From Brevibacterium epidermidis NBRC 14811 (GTDB taxonomy: Bacteria > Actinomycetota > Actinomycetes > Actinomycetales > Brevibacteriaceae), in NCBI RefSeq assembly GCF_001570805.1, contig NZ_BCSJ01000003.1, positions 124,001-188,000 on the forward strand: a stretch of 64,000 bases of DNA, written 5' to 3'. Within the stretch, counting starts at the first letter, position 1. Every line of letters starts with the position of its first letter. The notes beneath the pieces are model-generated. The model saw only the letters and a list, made by a program, of their open reading frames with translations, made no database searches and was not told the origin of the DNA. Both the position numbers and the translations under genes were made by a program. Of the stretch, positions 40,666 to 49,187 are shown piece after piece.

Positions 40666-41139
40666 CTAAACGGCCGCGAGCTCCCGGTCCGCTCCTGCCC
40701 GAGCCGTCCGCGCTGGCCAGACGGCCATGCAGCACAGGCCGAGGAGTGCGCCGATGCCGGCGCCGAGAGTGTTCGTCACGAGGTCGCTGAGCGTGGCGAA
40801 CCGAGTCTGCGTGAGCACGGTGCCTTGGAAGATCTCGATGGCGGCGCTGAAGCTCGCGCCGAAGAGGAATCCGAGCCACCAGCGCCGGCGCCCGAAGTGC
40901 AGGGCCGCGAGGAAGCCGAAGGGAATGAACATCGCCACATTGCCGAGCTTCTCGACCCGTTCATAGGTCAGCCAAGCCGTCTCGCGATGAGCGGCGAAGA
41001 GGTCGAGCAGATGCCCGATGAGCGTGTCCGGGCCGGTGCCCATCTGCTGCGGGGTCAGCGTGATGGCGGCGATGAAGAGTGTGTAGAGAACGAGAAGGGC
41101 CAGCGGCGCACCGACTGTGCGCTGATCACGAGCAGTCAT
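40666..41139 (-). CDS. VanZ-like membrane protein (paralogue 1)
   Basis: A 157-residue protein (ATG 41139; GTG 41142 alternative) with four or five helices. The VanZ pattern is clear: APLALLVLYTLFIAAITLTP, LGNVAMFIPFGFLAALHFGR, LFGASFSAAIEIFQGTVL, ATLSDLVTNTLGAGIGALLG. VanZ-like proteins are found in glycopeptide-resistance clusters and widely elsewhere, with no defined mechanism. It lies 106 bp downstream of a second paralogue on the same strand, a tandem duplication. No vanA/B/X genes are nearby, so resistance is not implied. Confidence 0.83.
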   Translation of the reverse strand: MTARDQRTVGAPLALLVLYTLFIAAITLTPQQMGTGPDTLIGHLLDLFAAHRETAWLTYERVEKLGNVAMFIPFGFLAALHFGRRRWWLGFLFGASFSAAIEIFQGTVLTQTRFATLSDLVTNTLGAGIGALLGLCCMAVWPARTARAGADRELAAV

Positions 41140-41247
41140 CACCGACTAACTTACGGCCGAATCCTTGGCGCATCCTCAGATCCGGATATGACCCTGCTCT
41201 CATTGGAGACCATGCCCCTGCTCTCACCGAAACCCGCGACCCGGCCC

Positions 41248-41715
41248 TCACCGGACCTCGTGGTCGACGGGAACCCGGTCCATCCTCGGCGGCCAGATGA
41301 TCATGACGATGAGCCCGAGCACCGCACCGATCCCGGCACCGAGGCTGTTCGTCACGAGGTCGCTGACCGTGGCGAAGCGCGTGGGTGAGAGCAGGGTCGC
41401 CTGAGTGCCCTCGATGAGGCACGTGAACGCGATCCCCGCGACCCAGCCGACCCACCAGCGGCTGCGGCCGAATTGGAGGGCCACGAGCAGGCCGAACGGG
41501 ATGAACATTCCGACGTTCGCGAGCTTCTCGAGGATGTCGTAGTCGATCCACGCGGTCACCCGGTGGGAGGCGAGAAAATCGAGCAGCCCCATGATGAACG
41601 AGCCTGGGCCCGTGTCCATCTGGTTGGGTGTGAGCGTGACGAGGCCGATGAAGACCGTGTAGAGGATGAGCAGCGCCAATGGCACTGTCCGCAGCCTCCG
41701 CGTCGACCCCGTCAT
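41248..41715 (-). CDS. VanZ-like membrane protein (paralogue 2)
   Basis: The 155-residue protein shares the same plan as its neighbour: LALLILYTVFIGLVTLTPNQ, LANVGMFIPFGLLVALQFGR, GIAFTCLIEGTQATLLSP and ATVSDLVTNSLGAGIGAVLG. The TPxQMxTGP and SDLVTNxLGAGIGA segments are nearly the same in both, indicating a tandem gene duplication. A purine-rich ribosome site (GGGGGAG) precedes the ATG. The pair is transcribed in the same direction toward 40.7 kb. Function is unknown. Confidence 0.83.
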   Translation of the reverse strand: MTGSTRRLRTVPLALLILYTVFIGLVTLTPNQMDTGPGSFIMGLLDFLASHRVTAWIDYDILEKLANVGMFIPFGLLVALQFGRSRWWVGWVAGIAFTCLIEGTQATLLSPTRFATVSDLVTNSLGAGIGAVLGLIVMIIWPPRMDRVPVDHEVR

Positions 41716-41732
41716 CGCTCCCCCTTGACCGA

Positions 41733-42809
41733 CTAGACGGCTTCGACCGTGTCGAAGCTCGCGGTGTCGATGACGACGCGGAACTGCACGTCTCCGGCCA
41801 CGACCCGGTCGTAGGCGGCGTCCGCCTCGGTGACGGGGATCGTCTCGATCTTCGCGGCGATGCCGTGCTCGGCGCAGAAGTCGAGCATCTCCTGGGTCTC
41901 GGCGATGCCGCCGATGTTCGATCCGGCGATCGCCTTGGCCCCGCCGATGACCGCACCGAAGGAGAACTGCTGCTTCTCGGGCGGCAGTCCGACGACGGCC
42001 ATGACTCCGCGAGGCTTGAGCAGGCGGAGGTAGCGGTTGACGGGGATGTCGGCGCTGATCGTGTTGAGGATGAGGTCGAATTCGCCGGCGTGATCACCGA
42101 AGAAGTTCTCCTCGGTGGTCGCGAGCATCCGCTTCGCACCGAGTTCCAGTGCCGCGGCTTCCTTCTTCAGCGTGCGCGAGAGCACTGTTACCTCGGCGCC
42201 CATGGCCGCGGCGATCTGCACGCCCATATGGCCGAGTCCGCCGAGTCCGAGCACGGCGACCTGCTTGGGTGCGCCGTTCTTCTTCTCACCGGCGCCCCAG
42301 CGGTTGAGCGGCGCATAGGTGGTGATGCCCGCGCACAGCAGCGGCGCCGCGACGTCGAAATCGAGAGCGTCGGGGATGCGGCAGACGAAGCGTTCGTTGA
42401 CGACGACCTTCTGCGCGTATCCGCCCTGAGTGATCGTGCCGTCGACGTCTTCGACGTTGTACGTGCCGACCTGTCCGTTCAGGCAGTTCTGCTCCTGACC
42501 GGCGACGCATTCCTCGCACTCTCCGCAGGAATTGACCATGCAGCCCACGCCCACGCGGTCGCCGACCTTCCAATCGGTGACGTCTGAGCCCACGGCCTCG
42601 ACGATGCCGGCGATCTCGTGGCCGACGGTGAGCGGGAAGTGCGCTTCGCCCCATTCGTTGCGGATGGTGTGGATGTCGCTGTGGCAGATGCCTGCGGCCT
42701 TGATGTCGATGACGACGTCATCGGGTCGGGGATCCCGGCGTTCGATCGTGGCCACGCGGAACGGCTCGTCCGGTCCCGTCTTCTGCAGTGCCTTGACGCT
42801 GATGCTCAT
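41733..42809 (-). CDS. Zinc-dependent NAD(P) alcohol dehydrogenase (CAD/YahK type)
   Basis: A 358-residue medium-chain dehydrogenase from ATG 42809 behind AAGGAGAT. Catalytic zinc ligands are Cys in AAGICHSDIH and His-Glu in TVGHEIAGIVE. The structural zinc lobe is NSCGECEECVAGQEQNCL. The Rossmann fingerprint is VLGLGGLGHMGVQIAAAMGA. The HSDIHTIRNEWG pattern is typical of cinnamyl-alcohol-dehydrogenase-like enzymes that reduce a wide range of aldehydes, usually with NADPH (SRTLKK follows the second beta strand, compatible with phosphate binding). It is monocistronic. Confidence 0.92.
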   Translation of the reverse strand: MSISVKALQKTGPDEPFRVATIERRDPRPDDVVIDIKAAGICHSDIHTIRNEWGEAHFPLTVGHEIAGIVEAVGSDVTDWKVGDRVGVGCMVNSCGECEECVAGQEQNCLNGQVGTYNVEDVDGTITQGGYAQKVVVNERFVCRIPDALDFDVAAPLLCAGITTYAPLNRWGAGEKKNGAPKQVAVLGLGGLGHMGVQIAAAMGAEVTVLSRTLKKEAAALELGAKRMLATTEENFFGDHAGEFDLILNTISADIPVNRYLRLLKPRGVMAVVGLPPEKQQFSFGAVIGGAKAIAGSNIGGIAETQEMLDFCAEHGIAAKIETIPVTEADAAYDRVVAGDVQFRVVIDTASFDTVEAV

Positions 42810-42935
42810 GTGATCTCCTTGGATTCCATGTCCGTTGCTGGGCCACAACGTCCAGCGCTTGCGGCTCGCAGTCTATTCCATGCACGTGGACTTATTCTTC
42901 ACTCGTCAGTTCGTCACGCCGCCCCATCGTTCGGC

Positions 42936-44759
42936 TCAGTCCTTGATCGCCCGCTCGCCGATGCTCAGGTCGAGGGGGAAATCGACGGGGGCGTCCCCGA
43001 ACAGCAATCGACCCGCCGAGGCGGCCGCCGCCCTGATCGCCTCCGCCGCCTGATCGGCCTGTTCGGCCGGGGCATGGACGATGACCTCGTCATGGAGGAA
43101 GAAGACGAGGTGGGCTCGGCGGGAGAAGACCGGCCCCGAGGCGGCCGCCGGGTGAGCAGCCACCCGACTTTCCGGTGCCCCATCGATCTCCGGCAGCCGT
43201 TCCAGGCGCAGCCGCAGGTCCGCCAGCCAGGCCAGTGCCCATTCGGCAGCGGTGCCCTGCACGACGAAGTTCCGGGTGAATCTTCCGTGGTCTCCGGCGG
43301 CCCGCCGTGCTCTCTGCTCATCGGCGCCGGTGGCGTCGAAGCGGTTCGCTGCCCTCTGCAGTCTCTGCCACCCCTCGCTCGGAGGTGGGGAGGTCCGACC
43401 CAACCAGGTGGACACGACTCCTCCCTGTCGTCCCGCCTCGGCGGCGGAATCGACGAGGTGCATCGCCGCGGGGAAATTCTGCCGCAGCCGCGGCACCAGG
43501 GCCCCGGCCTCACCGGTCGTGGACCCGTACATCGCACCGAGGACGGCGATCTTCGCCTCCTGCCTGGTGGCCACGACACCGGCGTCGACGAGCCCGGAGT
43601 AGAGGTCGCGTCCGAAACCGGCCTCGGCCATCGCCCGGTCACCGGACATTGCGGCGAGCGCGCGGGGTTCGAGCTGAGCGACATCGGCGGAGACGAGCCG
43701 CCACCCTTCGTCGGCGCGGAGAGCCGGCCGCAGCTGCCGCGGAATCTGCAGGGCTCCTCCCCCGCTGGCGGCCCACCGCCCCGTGACGACTCCACCGGGC
43801 ACATAAACGGGCCGGTAGCGGCCCTCATCGACCCACTCGTCGAGCCAGTGCCAGCCGTTGGCCGACAGCAGACGCGCCATCTTCTTGTACTCGAGGAGGG
43901 GTTCGATCGCGGGATGCTCGCTCGTCCGCAGCTCCCATTTCGAGGTCGAAGCGACGTTGATTCCCGCATTCCGCAGGGCCGCAAGCAGCCGGTTCGGCGA
44001 ATCGAGGTTGACCCGCGGATCGTCGAGGGCGGCCCGCACCTCCTCGACCTTGGCCAGCATTTTCGACGGCTTCCCGTCGCGGATCGGCCGGGGTCCGAGC
44101 AGTTCGGTCAGTATCCGGTCGTGTTCGGCTTCGTCCCAGGGCACTCCGGCCGCGCGCATCTCTGCGGCGACGAGTCCTCCTGCCGATTCCGCGGCCAGCA
44201 GCAGCCGCAGCCGTCCGGAATCGCTCGCGGTCTCGATCGCGGTTGTCTGCCGGGCATATTCGGCCAGGGCCGCCTCGAGATCGTGCGGAACCTGGGGGAT
44301 GAAACCGCGCCCGGCATCGACGTCGAAGAGAGCGGCCGCCTGTTCGGGTGCGGCGGCATCGGCGGGCGCGGCGTCCCAATCGGAGGCAGCGCGCAGCGCC
44401 TCGGGCGCGGTGACGAGTTCGGAGCGGGCGAGTATTGCGTGTGTCAGCCGCAGATCGTGGCAGCGCTCGATGCTCACTCCGGCAGCCAATAGGGGCGGAT
44501 ACCACTTCGGGGTGTCGCTGAAGATCCACCGCGGGCGGACCCAGTTCTGTTCTCCCTCAGTCCCGTTCCGCCCTCCCCCGGCCCCGGTCTCACGGTCACG
44601 GACATGGTCGGGCAGGGCATCCTCGGCGAGGTCGATCCGACCGATCTCCCGACCTTCACGGTCGAGGTCGACGATCCCGATCCGACGGCCCTCGAACCCG
44701 GGGCCGGGCAGCGTACCGAGCACGCAGGCGGCGGGCGGCTGATCGGGGGCGGAGGTCAT
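42936..44759 (-). CDS. PolA-family bifunctional 3'-5' exonuclease/DNA polymerase-like protein
   Basis: The 607-residue protein is shorter than DNA polymerase I (over 850) and lacks the 5'-nuclease. The polymerase core is complete: motif A LVSADVAQLEPRALAAMSGD, finger helix RQEAKIAVLGAMYGSTTG (Arg, Lys and Tyr-Gly present) and motif C VFFLHDEVIVHAP with the metal aspartate. The N-terminal 200 residues replace a proofreading domain, and exonuclease motifs are not clear, so proofreading may be lost. Similar stand-alone genes occur in many actinobacteria, distinct from the essential polA. It is divergent from the GlcD-type oxidase gene. Confidence 0.85.
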   Translation of the reverse strand: MTSAPDQPPAACVLGTLPGPGFEGRRIGIVDLDREGREIGRIDLAEDALPDHVRDRETGAGGGRNGTEGEQNWVRPRWIFSDTPKWYPPLLAAGVSIERCHDLRLTHAILARSELVTAPEALRAASDWDAAPADAAAPEQAAALFDVDAGRGFIPQVPHDLEAALAEYARQTTAIETASDSGRLRLLLAAESAGGLVAAEMRAAGVPWDEAEHDRILTELLGPRPIRDGKPSKMLAKVEEVRAALDDPRVNLDSPNRLLAALRNAGINVASTSKWELRTSEHPAIEPLLEYKKMARLLSANGWHWLDEWVDEGRYRPVYVPGGVVTGRWAASGGGALQIPRQLRPALRADEGWRLVSADVAQLEPRALAAMSGDRAMAEAGFGRDLYSGLVDAGVVATRQEAKIAVLGAMYGSTTGEAGALVPRLRQNFPAAMHLVDSAAEAGRQGGVVSTWLGRTSPPPSEGWQRLQRAANRFDATGADEQRARRAAGDHGRFTRNFVVQGTAAEWALAWLADLRLRLERLPEIDGAPESRVAAHPAAASGPVFSRRAHLVFFLHDEVIVHAPAEQADQAAEAIRAAAASAGRLLFGDAPVDFPLDLSIGERAIKD

Positions 44760-44919
44760 GGATCCAGCCTACGCCGCGGGCCCTCTTCGACCGCCTCCTG
44801 CAAGCCCGCCCGCACCGTGCCTGCTCGCCTGTCCGCACCCTGACCCTGGCCGTCTGCGGCGAACGTGATCCTGGTAACGTCAAGAGCGAATTCCGGGTGC
44901 CGAACTCCGCTCGAAAGGC

Positions 44920-46305
44920 ATGAACCACGACATGGACGTTGTCTCCTCTCTCACCTCCGCCCTGCCGGCCGACGCCGTCATCACCGATCCCGATTCGATG
45001 GACGCCTATCGTTGGGACCGGGCGAACGATCCCGACGCCGGGGTGCCCGTCGCCGTGGTCCGGGCGACCTCCACCGAAGAGGTGCAGACGGTGGTGCGCA
45101 TCGCCGCCGAGGCGAAGATCCCGATCGTGCCCCGCGGTGCCGGATCCGGCCTGTCGGGAGGCAGCTCCGCGATCGACGACGGAATCGTACTGTCCCTGGA
45201 CAAGATGCGCGAGATCAGCATCGACCCGATCACCCGTATGGCCACCGTCCAACCGGGCGCCTTCAACGCCGAGGTCAAGGCCGCCGCGGCCGAGCACGGC
45301 CTGTGGTACCCGCCGGACCCCTCATCTTTCGAGTTCTGCTCCATCGGCGGCAACATCGCCACGAACGCCGGCGGACTGTGCTGCGTGAAGTACGGCGTGA
45401 CCACGGACTACGTCCTCGGAATGACCGTCGTCCTCGCCGACGGTCGGGCTGTGAAGCTCGGCGGACCCCGGCTCAAGGACGTCGCCGGTCTGCCCCTGAC
45501 GAAGCTGTTCGTCGGCTCGGAGGGAACCTTGGGCGTGATCACCGAGGTGACCCTGCGTCTCATCCCCGCCCAGCTGCCCCCGACGACCGTCGTCGCGATG
45601 TTCCCGAAGCTCGCCGACGCCACGAACGCCGTCCTCGACATCGCAAAGGCCATGCGGCCCTCGATGCTCGAATTCATGGACAAGCCCTCGATCAACGCTG
45701 TCGAGGACGAGCTGAAGATGGGCCTCGACCGTGAGGCCGAGGGCATGCTCGTCATCCAGTCCGACGAACCCGGCGAGCACGCGGGCGCGCAGGCGGCGAT
45801 CATCGAAGAGATCTGCAACAGCAACGCAGCCTCCGAGTGCTACCTCACCACCGACCCCGAGGAGAGCGAAGCCTTCGTCACGGCCCGCCGGATCGCGATC
45901 CCGGCCGTGGAGAAGAAAGGTGCGCTGCTGCTCGAGGACGTCGGCGTTCCGCTGCCGAAGCTCGGCGATCTGGTGCTCGGCATCGAGAAGATCTCGGCCG
46001 ACCGCGACGTGACGATCGCCGTCATCGCCCACGCCGGCGACGGCAACACGCACCCGCTGCTCGTCCTCGACCCGAAGGATGAGGAACAGCAGAAGCGCGC
46101 GCAGATCGCCTACGGCGAGGTCATGGACCTGGCCACCGGCCTCGGCGGCACGATCACCGGCGAGCACGGCGTCGGCCGGCTCAAGGCCCCGTGGCTCGCG
46201 CCCTACCTCGGCGAGGACGTCATGGATCTCAACCACAAGATCAAGCAGGCCCTCGATCCGGACAACATCTTCAACCCGGGATCGGTCTACACCGGGCTCG
46301 TGTGA
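44920..46305 (+). CDS. FAD-linked oxidase, glycolate oxidase GlcD/D-lactate dehydrogenase type
   Basis: A 461-residue flavoprotein with an N-terminal PCMH FAD domain (PIVPRGAGSGLSGGSSAIDD, PPDPSSFEFCSIGGNIATNAGG and VGSEGTLGVITEVTLRLIP) and a C-terminal FAD-oxidase domain with VIAHAGDGNTHPLLV and the conserved ITGEHGVGRLK histidine. GAAAGG lies upstream of ATG 44920; ATG 44932 is a second option. The family oxidises glycolate, D-lactate or 2-hydroxyglutarate. GlcE/GlcF genes are absent, so a stand-alone D-lactate/2-hydroxyacid dehydrogenase is likely. Confidence 0.9.
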   Translation: MNHDMDVVSSLTSALPADAVITDPDSMDAYRWDRANDPDAGVPVAVVRATSTEEVQTVVRIAAEAKIPIVPRGAGSGLSGGSSAIDDGIVLSLDKMREISIDPITRMATVQPGAFNAEVKAAAAEHGLWYPPDPSSFEFCSIGGNIATNAGGLCCVKYGVTTDYVLGMTVVLADGRAVKLGGPRLKDVAGLPLTKLFVGSEGTLGVITEVTLRLIPAQLPPTTVVAMFPKLADATNAVLDIAKAMRPSMLEFMDKPSINAVEDELKMGLDREAEGMLVIQSDEPGEHAGAQAAIIEEICNSNAASECYLTTDPEESEAFVTARRIAIPAVEKKGALLLEDVGVPLPKLGDLVLGIEKISADRDVTIAVIAHAGDGNTHPLLVLDPKDEEQQKRAQIAYGEVMDLATGLGGTITGEHGVGRLKAPWLAPYLGEDVMDLNHKIKQALDPDNIFNPGSVYTGLV

Positions 46306-46391
46306 GGACCCTGCCGGGCGAGGTCAGTGCCGCCCCGGTTAGGGCATTGCCGCCTCGGCGGAGGGATTACGTGGAAGAATCTCAAGCATGG

Positions 46392-46418
46392 TGTCGAATC
46401 GACGTTGATTCGATCGTC
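46392..46418 (+). promoter_or_regulatory. ECF42-type promoter upstream of the DGPF gene
   Basis: TGTCGA (46392-46397) is followed after 17 bp by CGTC (46415-46418), about 50 bp before the DGPF start. TGTCGA with a CGA/TC element is, as far as I recall, the ECF42 target promoter. It implies positive autoregulation of the DGPF-sigma operon. Confidence 0.65.
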
Positions 46419-46468
46419 TTCACGATGAGCGGCCGAAACGCGGCCGCACAGAAGGAACGGAGCGAACC

Positions 46469-46861
46469 ATGCGCTACTCACTGATCTTCCACGCACCCGA
46501 GCCCGGAGCCGACGGCCCCGCCCCCTCCGCAGAGGACATCCAGGAGATGATGCGCCTCATGGACGACTTCGGCCAGGCCCTGACCTCGGCCGGAGTCTTC
46601 GTCGCCTGGGAGATGCTCGCACCCCACACCGAAACGAAGACCGTGACCCGGCGGACGGGCGAGGTCGTCATCGAGGACGGGCCCTTCGCCGCGGCGAAGG
46701 AGGCCCTGGCCGGGGTCGTCGTCATCGACGTGCCCGACACCGAGGCGGCACTGGCCTGGGCCGAGAAGTTCCCCGGCACGGACTACGGCACGATCGAGGT
46801 CCGCCCCGCCGCAACCTCGTTTGTCGACGGGGCCTGGACCCGACCGGGCCAGTCCTCCTGA
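46469..46861 (+). CDS. DGPF/YCII-related protein
   Basis: The 130-residue protein (MRYSLIFHAPEPGADGPAPS) has a YciI-like ferredoxin fold; the DGPF motif is at residues 70-73 (IEDGPFAAAKEALAGVVVID) and the fold ends with FPGTDYGTIEVRP. DGPF proteins are nearly always encoded with ECF42 sigma factors, as here. Their exact function is not established; a role in binding or chemistry on small molecules is assumed from the fold. AAGGAACGG lies upstream of the ATG. The sigma gene starts 13 bp after the stop. Confidence 0.9.
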   Translation: MRYSLIFHAPEPGADGPAPSAEDIQEMMRLMDDFGQALTSAGVFVAWEMLAPHTETKTVTRRTGEVVIEDGPFAAAKEALAGVVVIDVPDTEAALAWAEKFPGTDYGTIEVRPAATSFVDGAWTRPGQSS

Positions 46862-46874
46862 CCGCCTCACCGAG

Positions 46875-48131
46875 ATGACCGAGCCCGCAGAGATCACGGA
46901 TCCTGCCGAACGCGCGATGATCCTGTCCCAGGACGGCTGGGGCAGGATCATCGCGCTCATCGCGGCCGCCGACGGTGATATCTCCGGCGCCGAGGATGCC
47001 CTGTCCACTGCGCTCGAACGTGCCGTCACAGCGTGGCGGGACCAGGGACCGCCCGCCAATCCGGAAGGCTGGCTCTACCGTGTGGCGCTCAATGCCCGCC
47101 GAGACGTGTGGAAATCGGCGGCGGCGCGGACCTCGACCGCCCTCGACGAGGAGACGATCGACCGCCTCGGCGCCGGTGCCTCCGAACTCGGGACCGATCA
47201 CGGCGACCCCGACGCCCTGCCCGACCGTCGACTCGAACTCCTCGCCGCGTGCGCTCATCCGGACATCGACCCGCCGGCACGGCCGCTGCTCATGCTCTCG
47301 GCTGTAATGGGGATGACGGCGAAGCAGATCGCCTCTGCCATGGCCCTGCCCGCTGCCACCGTCTCCGCTCGCCTGACCAGGGCGAAGAAGCGTGTGGCCG
47401 GTCTCGGCGTCGCCTTCGGCAGTCCCGACCGCCTCGACTTCGAATCCCGTCTTCCCGATGTGCACGAGACGATCTACGGAGCCTTCGCCAGCGAATGGGC
47501 TCATGCGGCGACCCAGCCCCGAGACGGAATGATCGGCGAAGCCCTCTACCTCTCACGCCTCGTCGCGCAGCTGTGCCCCGGCGACGGCGAATCCCACGGA
47601 CTGGCCGCCCTCATCCACCTCTCCGCCGCCCGCTTCCCCGCTCGCCGCAGCAAGGCCGGAGAATTCGTTCCCCTCTCCGATCAGAACCCCGACCTCTGGG
47701 ACCGCACACTCACAGAGGCGGGCGAGCGCCACCTCGTCGAGGTCCACCGCTGCGGACACGTCGGTCGCTTCGGACTCGAGGCGGCCATCCAGCTCCTCCA
47801 TATGGCAGGGATCCGCACCGGATCCACGGACTGGCCGATGCTCCTGCGCCTCCACGACGACCTCGAGGCCATCGCCCCGAGCCTCGGCGGCTCGGTCTCC
47901 CGCGCGGCCGTCCTCGCGGAGGTCGACGGCCCCGAGGCGGGACTGTCGGCACTCGACGCGCTCGACGCCGACTCGAAACGTCTCTCGGCCTTCCAACCGG
48001 CCTGGGTGCTGCGGGCTCATCTGCTGACCCGCCTCGGCCGCACCGAAGAGGCGGCCGCCGCCCGTCGGCGCGCCCTCGACCTGACCACCGACCCTGCCGA
48101 ACGCGCCTACCTCTCAGTAGGGCTCACCTGA
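46875..48131 (+). CDS. ECF42-type RNA polymerase sigma factor with C-terminal TPR-like domain
   Basis: The 418-residue protein is much longer than a normal ECF sigma factor (about 190). Region 2 is at residues 15-85 (DISGAEDALSTALERAVTAW, NPEGWLYRVALNARRDVWKS), region 4 at about 130-180 (LSAVMGMTAKQIASAMALPA, TVSARLTRAKKRVAG). A helical domain of about 230 residues follows (GEALYLSRLVAQLCPGDGES, LEVHRCGHVG..., RRRALDLTTDP), typical of ECF42, where it replaces an anti-sigma factor and is needed for activity. No anti-sigma gene is present. It is the second gene of the DGPF operon. Confidence 0.9.
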   Translation: MTEPAEITDPAERAMILSQDGWGRIIALIAAADGDISGAEDALSTALERAVTAWRDQGPPANPEGWLYRVALNARRDVWKSAAARTSTALDEETIDRLGAGASELGTDHGDPDALPDRRLELLAACAHPDIDPPARPLLMLSAVMGMTAKQIASAMALPAATVSARLTRAKKRVAGLGVAFGSPDRLDFESRLPDVHETIYGAFASEWAHAATQPRDGMIGEALYLSRLVAQLCPGDGESHGLAALIHLSAARFPARRSKAGEFVPLSDQNPDLWDRTLTEAGERHLVEVHRCGHVGRFGLEAAIQLLHMAGIRTGSTDWPMLLRLHDDLEAIAPSLGGSVSRAAVLAEVDGPEAGLSALDALDADSKRLSAFQPAWVLRAHLLTRLGRTEEAAAARRRALDLTTDPAERAYLSVGLT

Positions 48132-48173
48132 GACGGAGGTCACCTCGTCTTCGGGATGGGCGGGGGTACGGCA

Positions 48174-48179
48174 TATGAT
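48174..48179 (+). promoter_or_regulatory. Candidate -10 of the mevalonate operon
   Basis: TATGAT matches the consensus at five of six positions and is 36 bp before the mvk start. No good -35 is visible 16-18 bp upstream. A ribosome site before ATG 48216 is weak. Confidence 0.45.
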
Positions 48180-48215
48180 GGTGAAATCAATCCACAGACT
48201 CCGAAACCCTTCTGC

Positions 48216-49187
48216 ATGCACAATTCCTCTCAGACCGAACCGTCGCCGGCGCCCCAGGGCACCTCTCAGGGCTTCGCCCATGCGAAGGCGATCCTCTTCG
48301 GCGAACACGCGGTCGTCTACGGCTCCCCTGCCGTCGCCGTGCCGCTGCACGGCCTCGGAGTCCAGGCCGATATCCGCCGGTCCCCGCATCAGGAGACCCG
48401 GATCGAGAGTCAGCTGTTCTCCGGCACCGCGCAGACCGCTCCGGAGCCGATGGGTCCCGTCGTCGCCGGACTGAACGCCGCGCTCAAGGCCGTCGGCGAT
48501 CCCGACGCCGAGGTGGAGCTGCTCATCCGTTCGGCGATCCCCCACAGCCGCGGCTTGGGGTCGAGCGCCGCCGTGGCCACCTCCGTGGCCCGCGCCGTTG
48601 CGAACCTGCATTCAACGGCCTTCGACGAGGAGACCCTCCACGAGATCGTGCAGGCGGCCGAAACCGTCGCCCATGGCCGCCCCAGCGGAATCGACGCCTG
48701 GGCCGTGGCGAAACCCGCCCCCATCCGCTTCCAGACCGGGTGCGCACAGACCATCGACGTCGGTCAGCGCCTCGTCTTCGTCCTCGCGGACTCCGGTCAT
48801 CACGGTTCCACCGCCGAGGCGGTCGGAGGGGTCCGTGCCCGCCGTGACGCCGATCCCACGCGCATCGGCGGAATGATCGACCGTCTGGCCGCACTCACGG
48901 ATGCCGCCGTCGACGACATCCGCTCCGGTGATCGGGCGACGATCGGTGCACGCATGATCGAAGCGCACAGCCTCCTCGGCGAGATCGGGGTCTCGACCCC
49001 GACCCTGGATTCTCTCGTCGACGCCGCCACCGCGGCCGGAGCCCGGGGAGCCAAGCTCACCGGCGGCGGGCTCGGCGGCTGCGTTCTGGCCCTGGCCGAT
49101 GACGATGTTTCGGCCGAAGAACTCGCCGAAGCCCTGCGCAAGGCGGGAGCACCCCGCACCTGGACGACGGAGGTCAGACCGACATGA
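48216..49187 (+). CDS. mvk: Mevalonate kinase
   Basis: The 323-residue GHMP kinase from ATG 48216 phosphorylates mevalonate at O5 using ATP. Motif 1 is KAILFGEHAVVYG, motif 2 the ATP loop PHSRGLGSSAAVATS and motif 3 KLTGGGLGGCVLAL; the catalytic base region is GRPSGIDAWAVAK (Asp present). A disordered 20-residue N-terminus (SSQTEPSPAPQGTSQ) precedes the domain. It is the first gene of the operon, its stop overlapping the next start by 4 nt. The mevalonate route is uncommon in actinobacteria, which generally use the MEP route. Confidence 0.92.
   Translation: MHNSSQTEPSPAPQGTSQGFAHAKAILFGEHAVVYGSPAVAVPLHGLGVQADIRRSPHQETRIESQLFSGTAQTAPEPMGPVVAGLNAALKAVGDPDAEVELLIRSAIPHSRGLGSSAAVATSVARAVANLHSTAFDEETLHEIVQAAETVAHGRPSGIDAWAVAKPAPIRFQTGCAQTIDVGQRLVFVLADSGHHGSTAEAVGGVRARRDADPTRIGGMIDRLAALTDAAVDDIRSGDRATIGARMIEAHSLLGEIGVSTPTLDSLVDAATAAGARGAKLTGGGLGGCVLALADDDVSAEELAEALRKAGAPRTWTTEVRPT

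Noticed and set aside
41248..41715. Glycopeptide resistance locus because of VanZ homology
   Set aside because: No vanH/A/X or two-component genes are nearby, and VanZ-like genes are common in resistant-free genomes.
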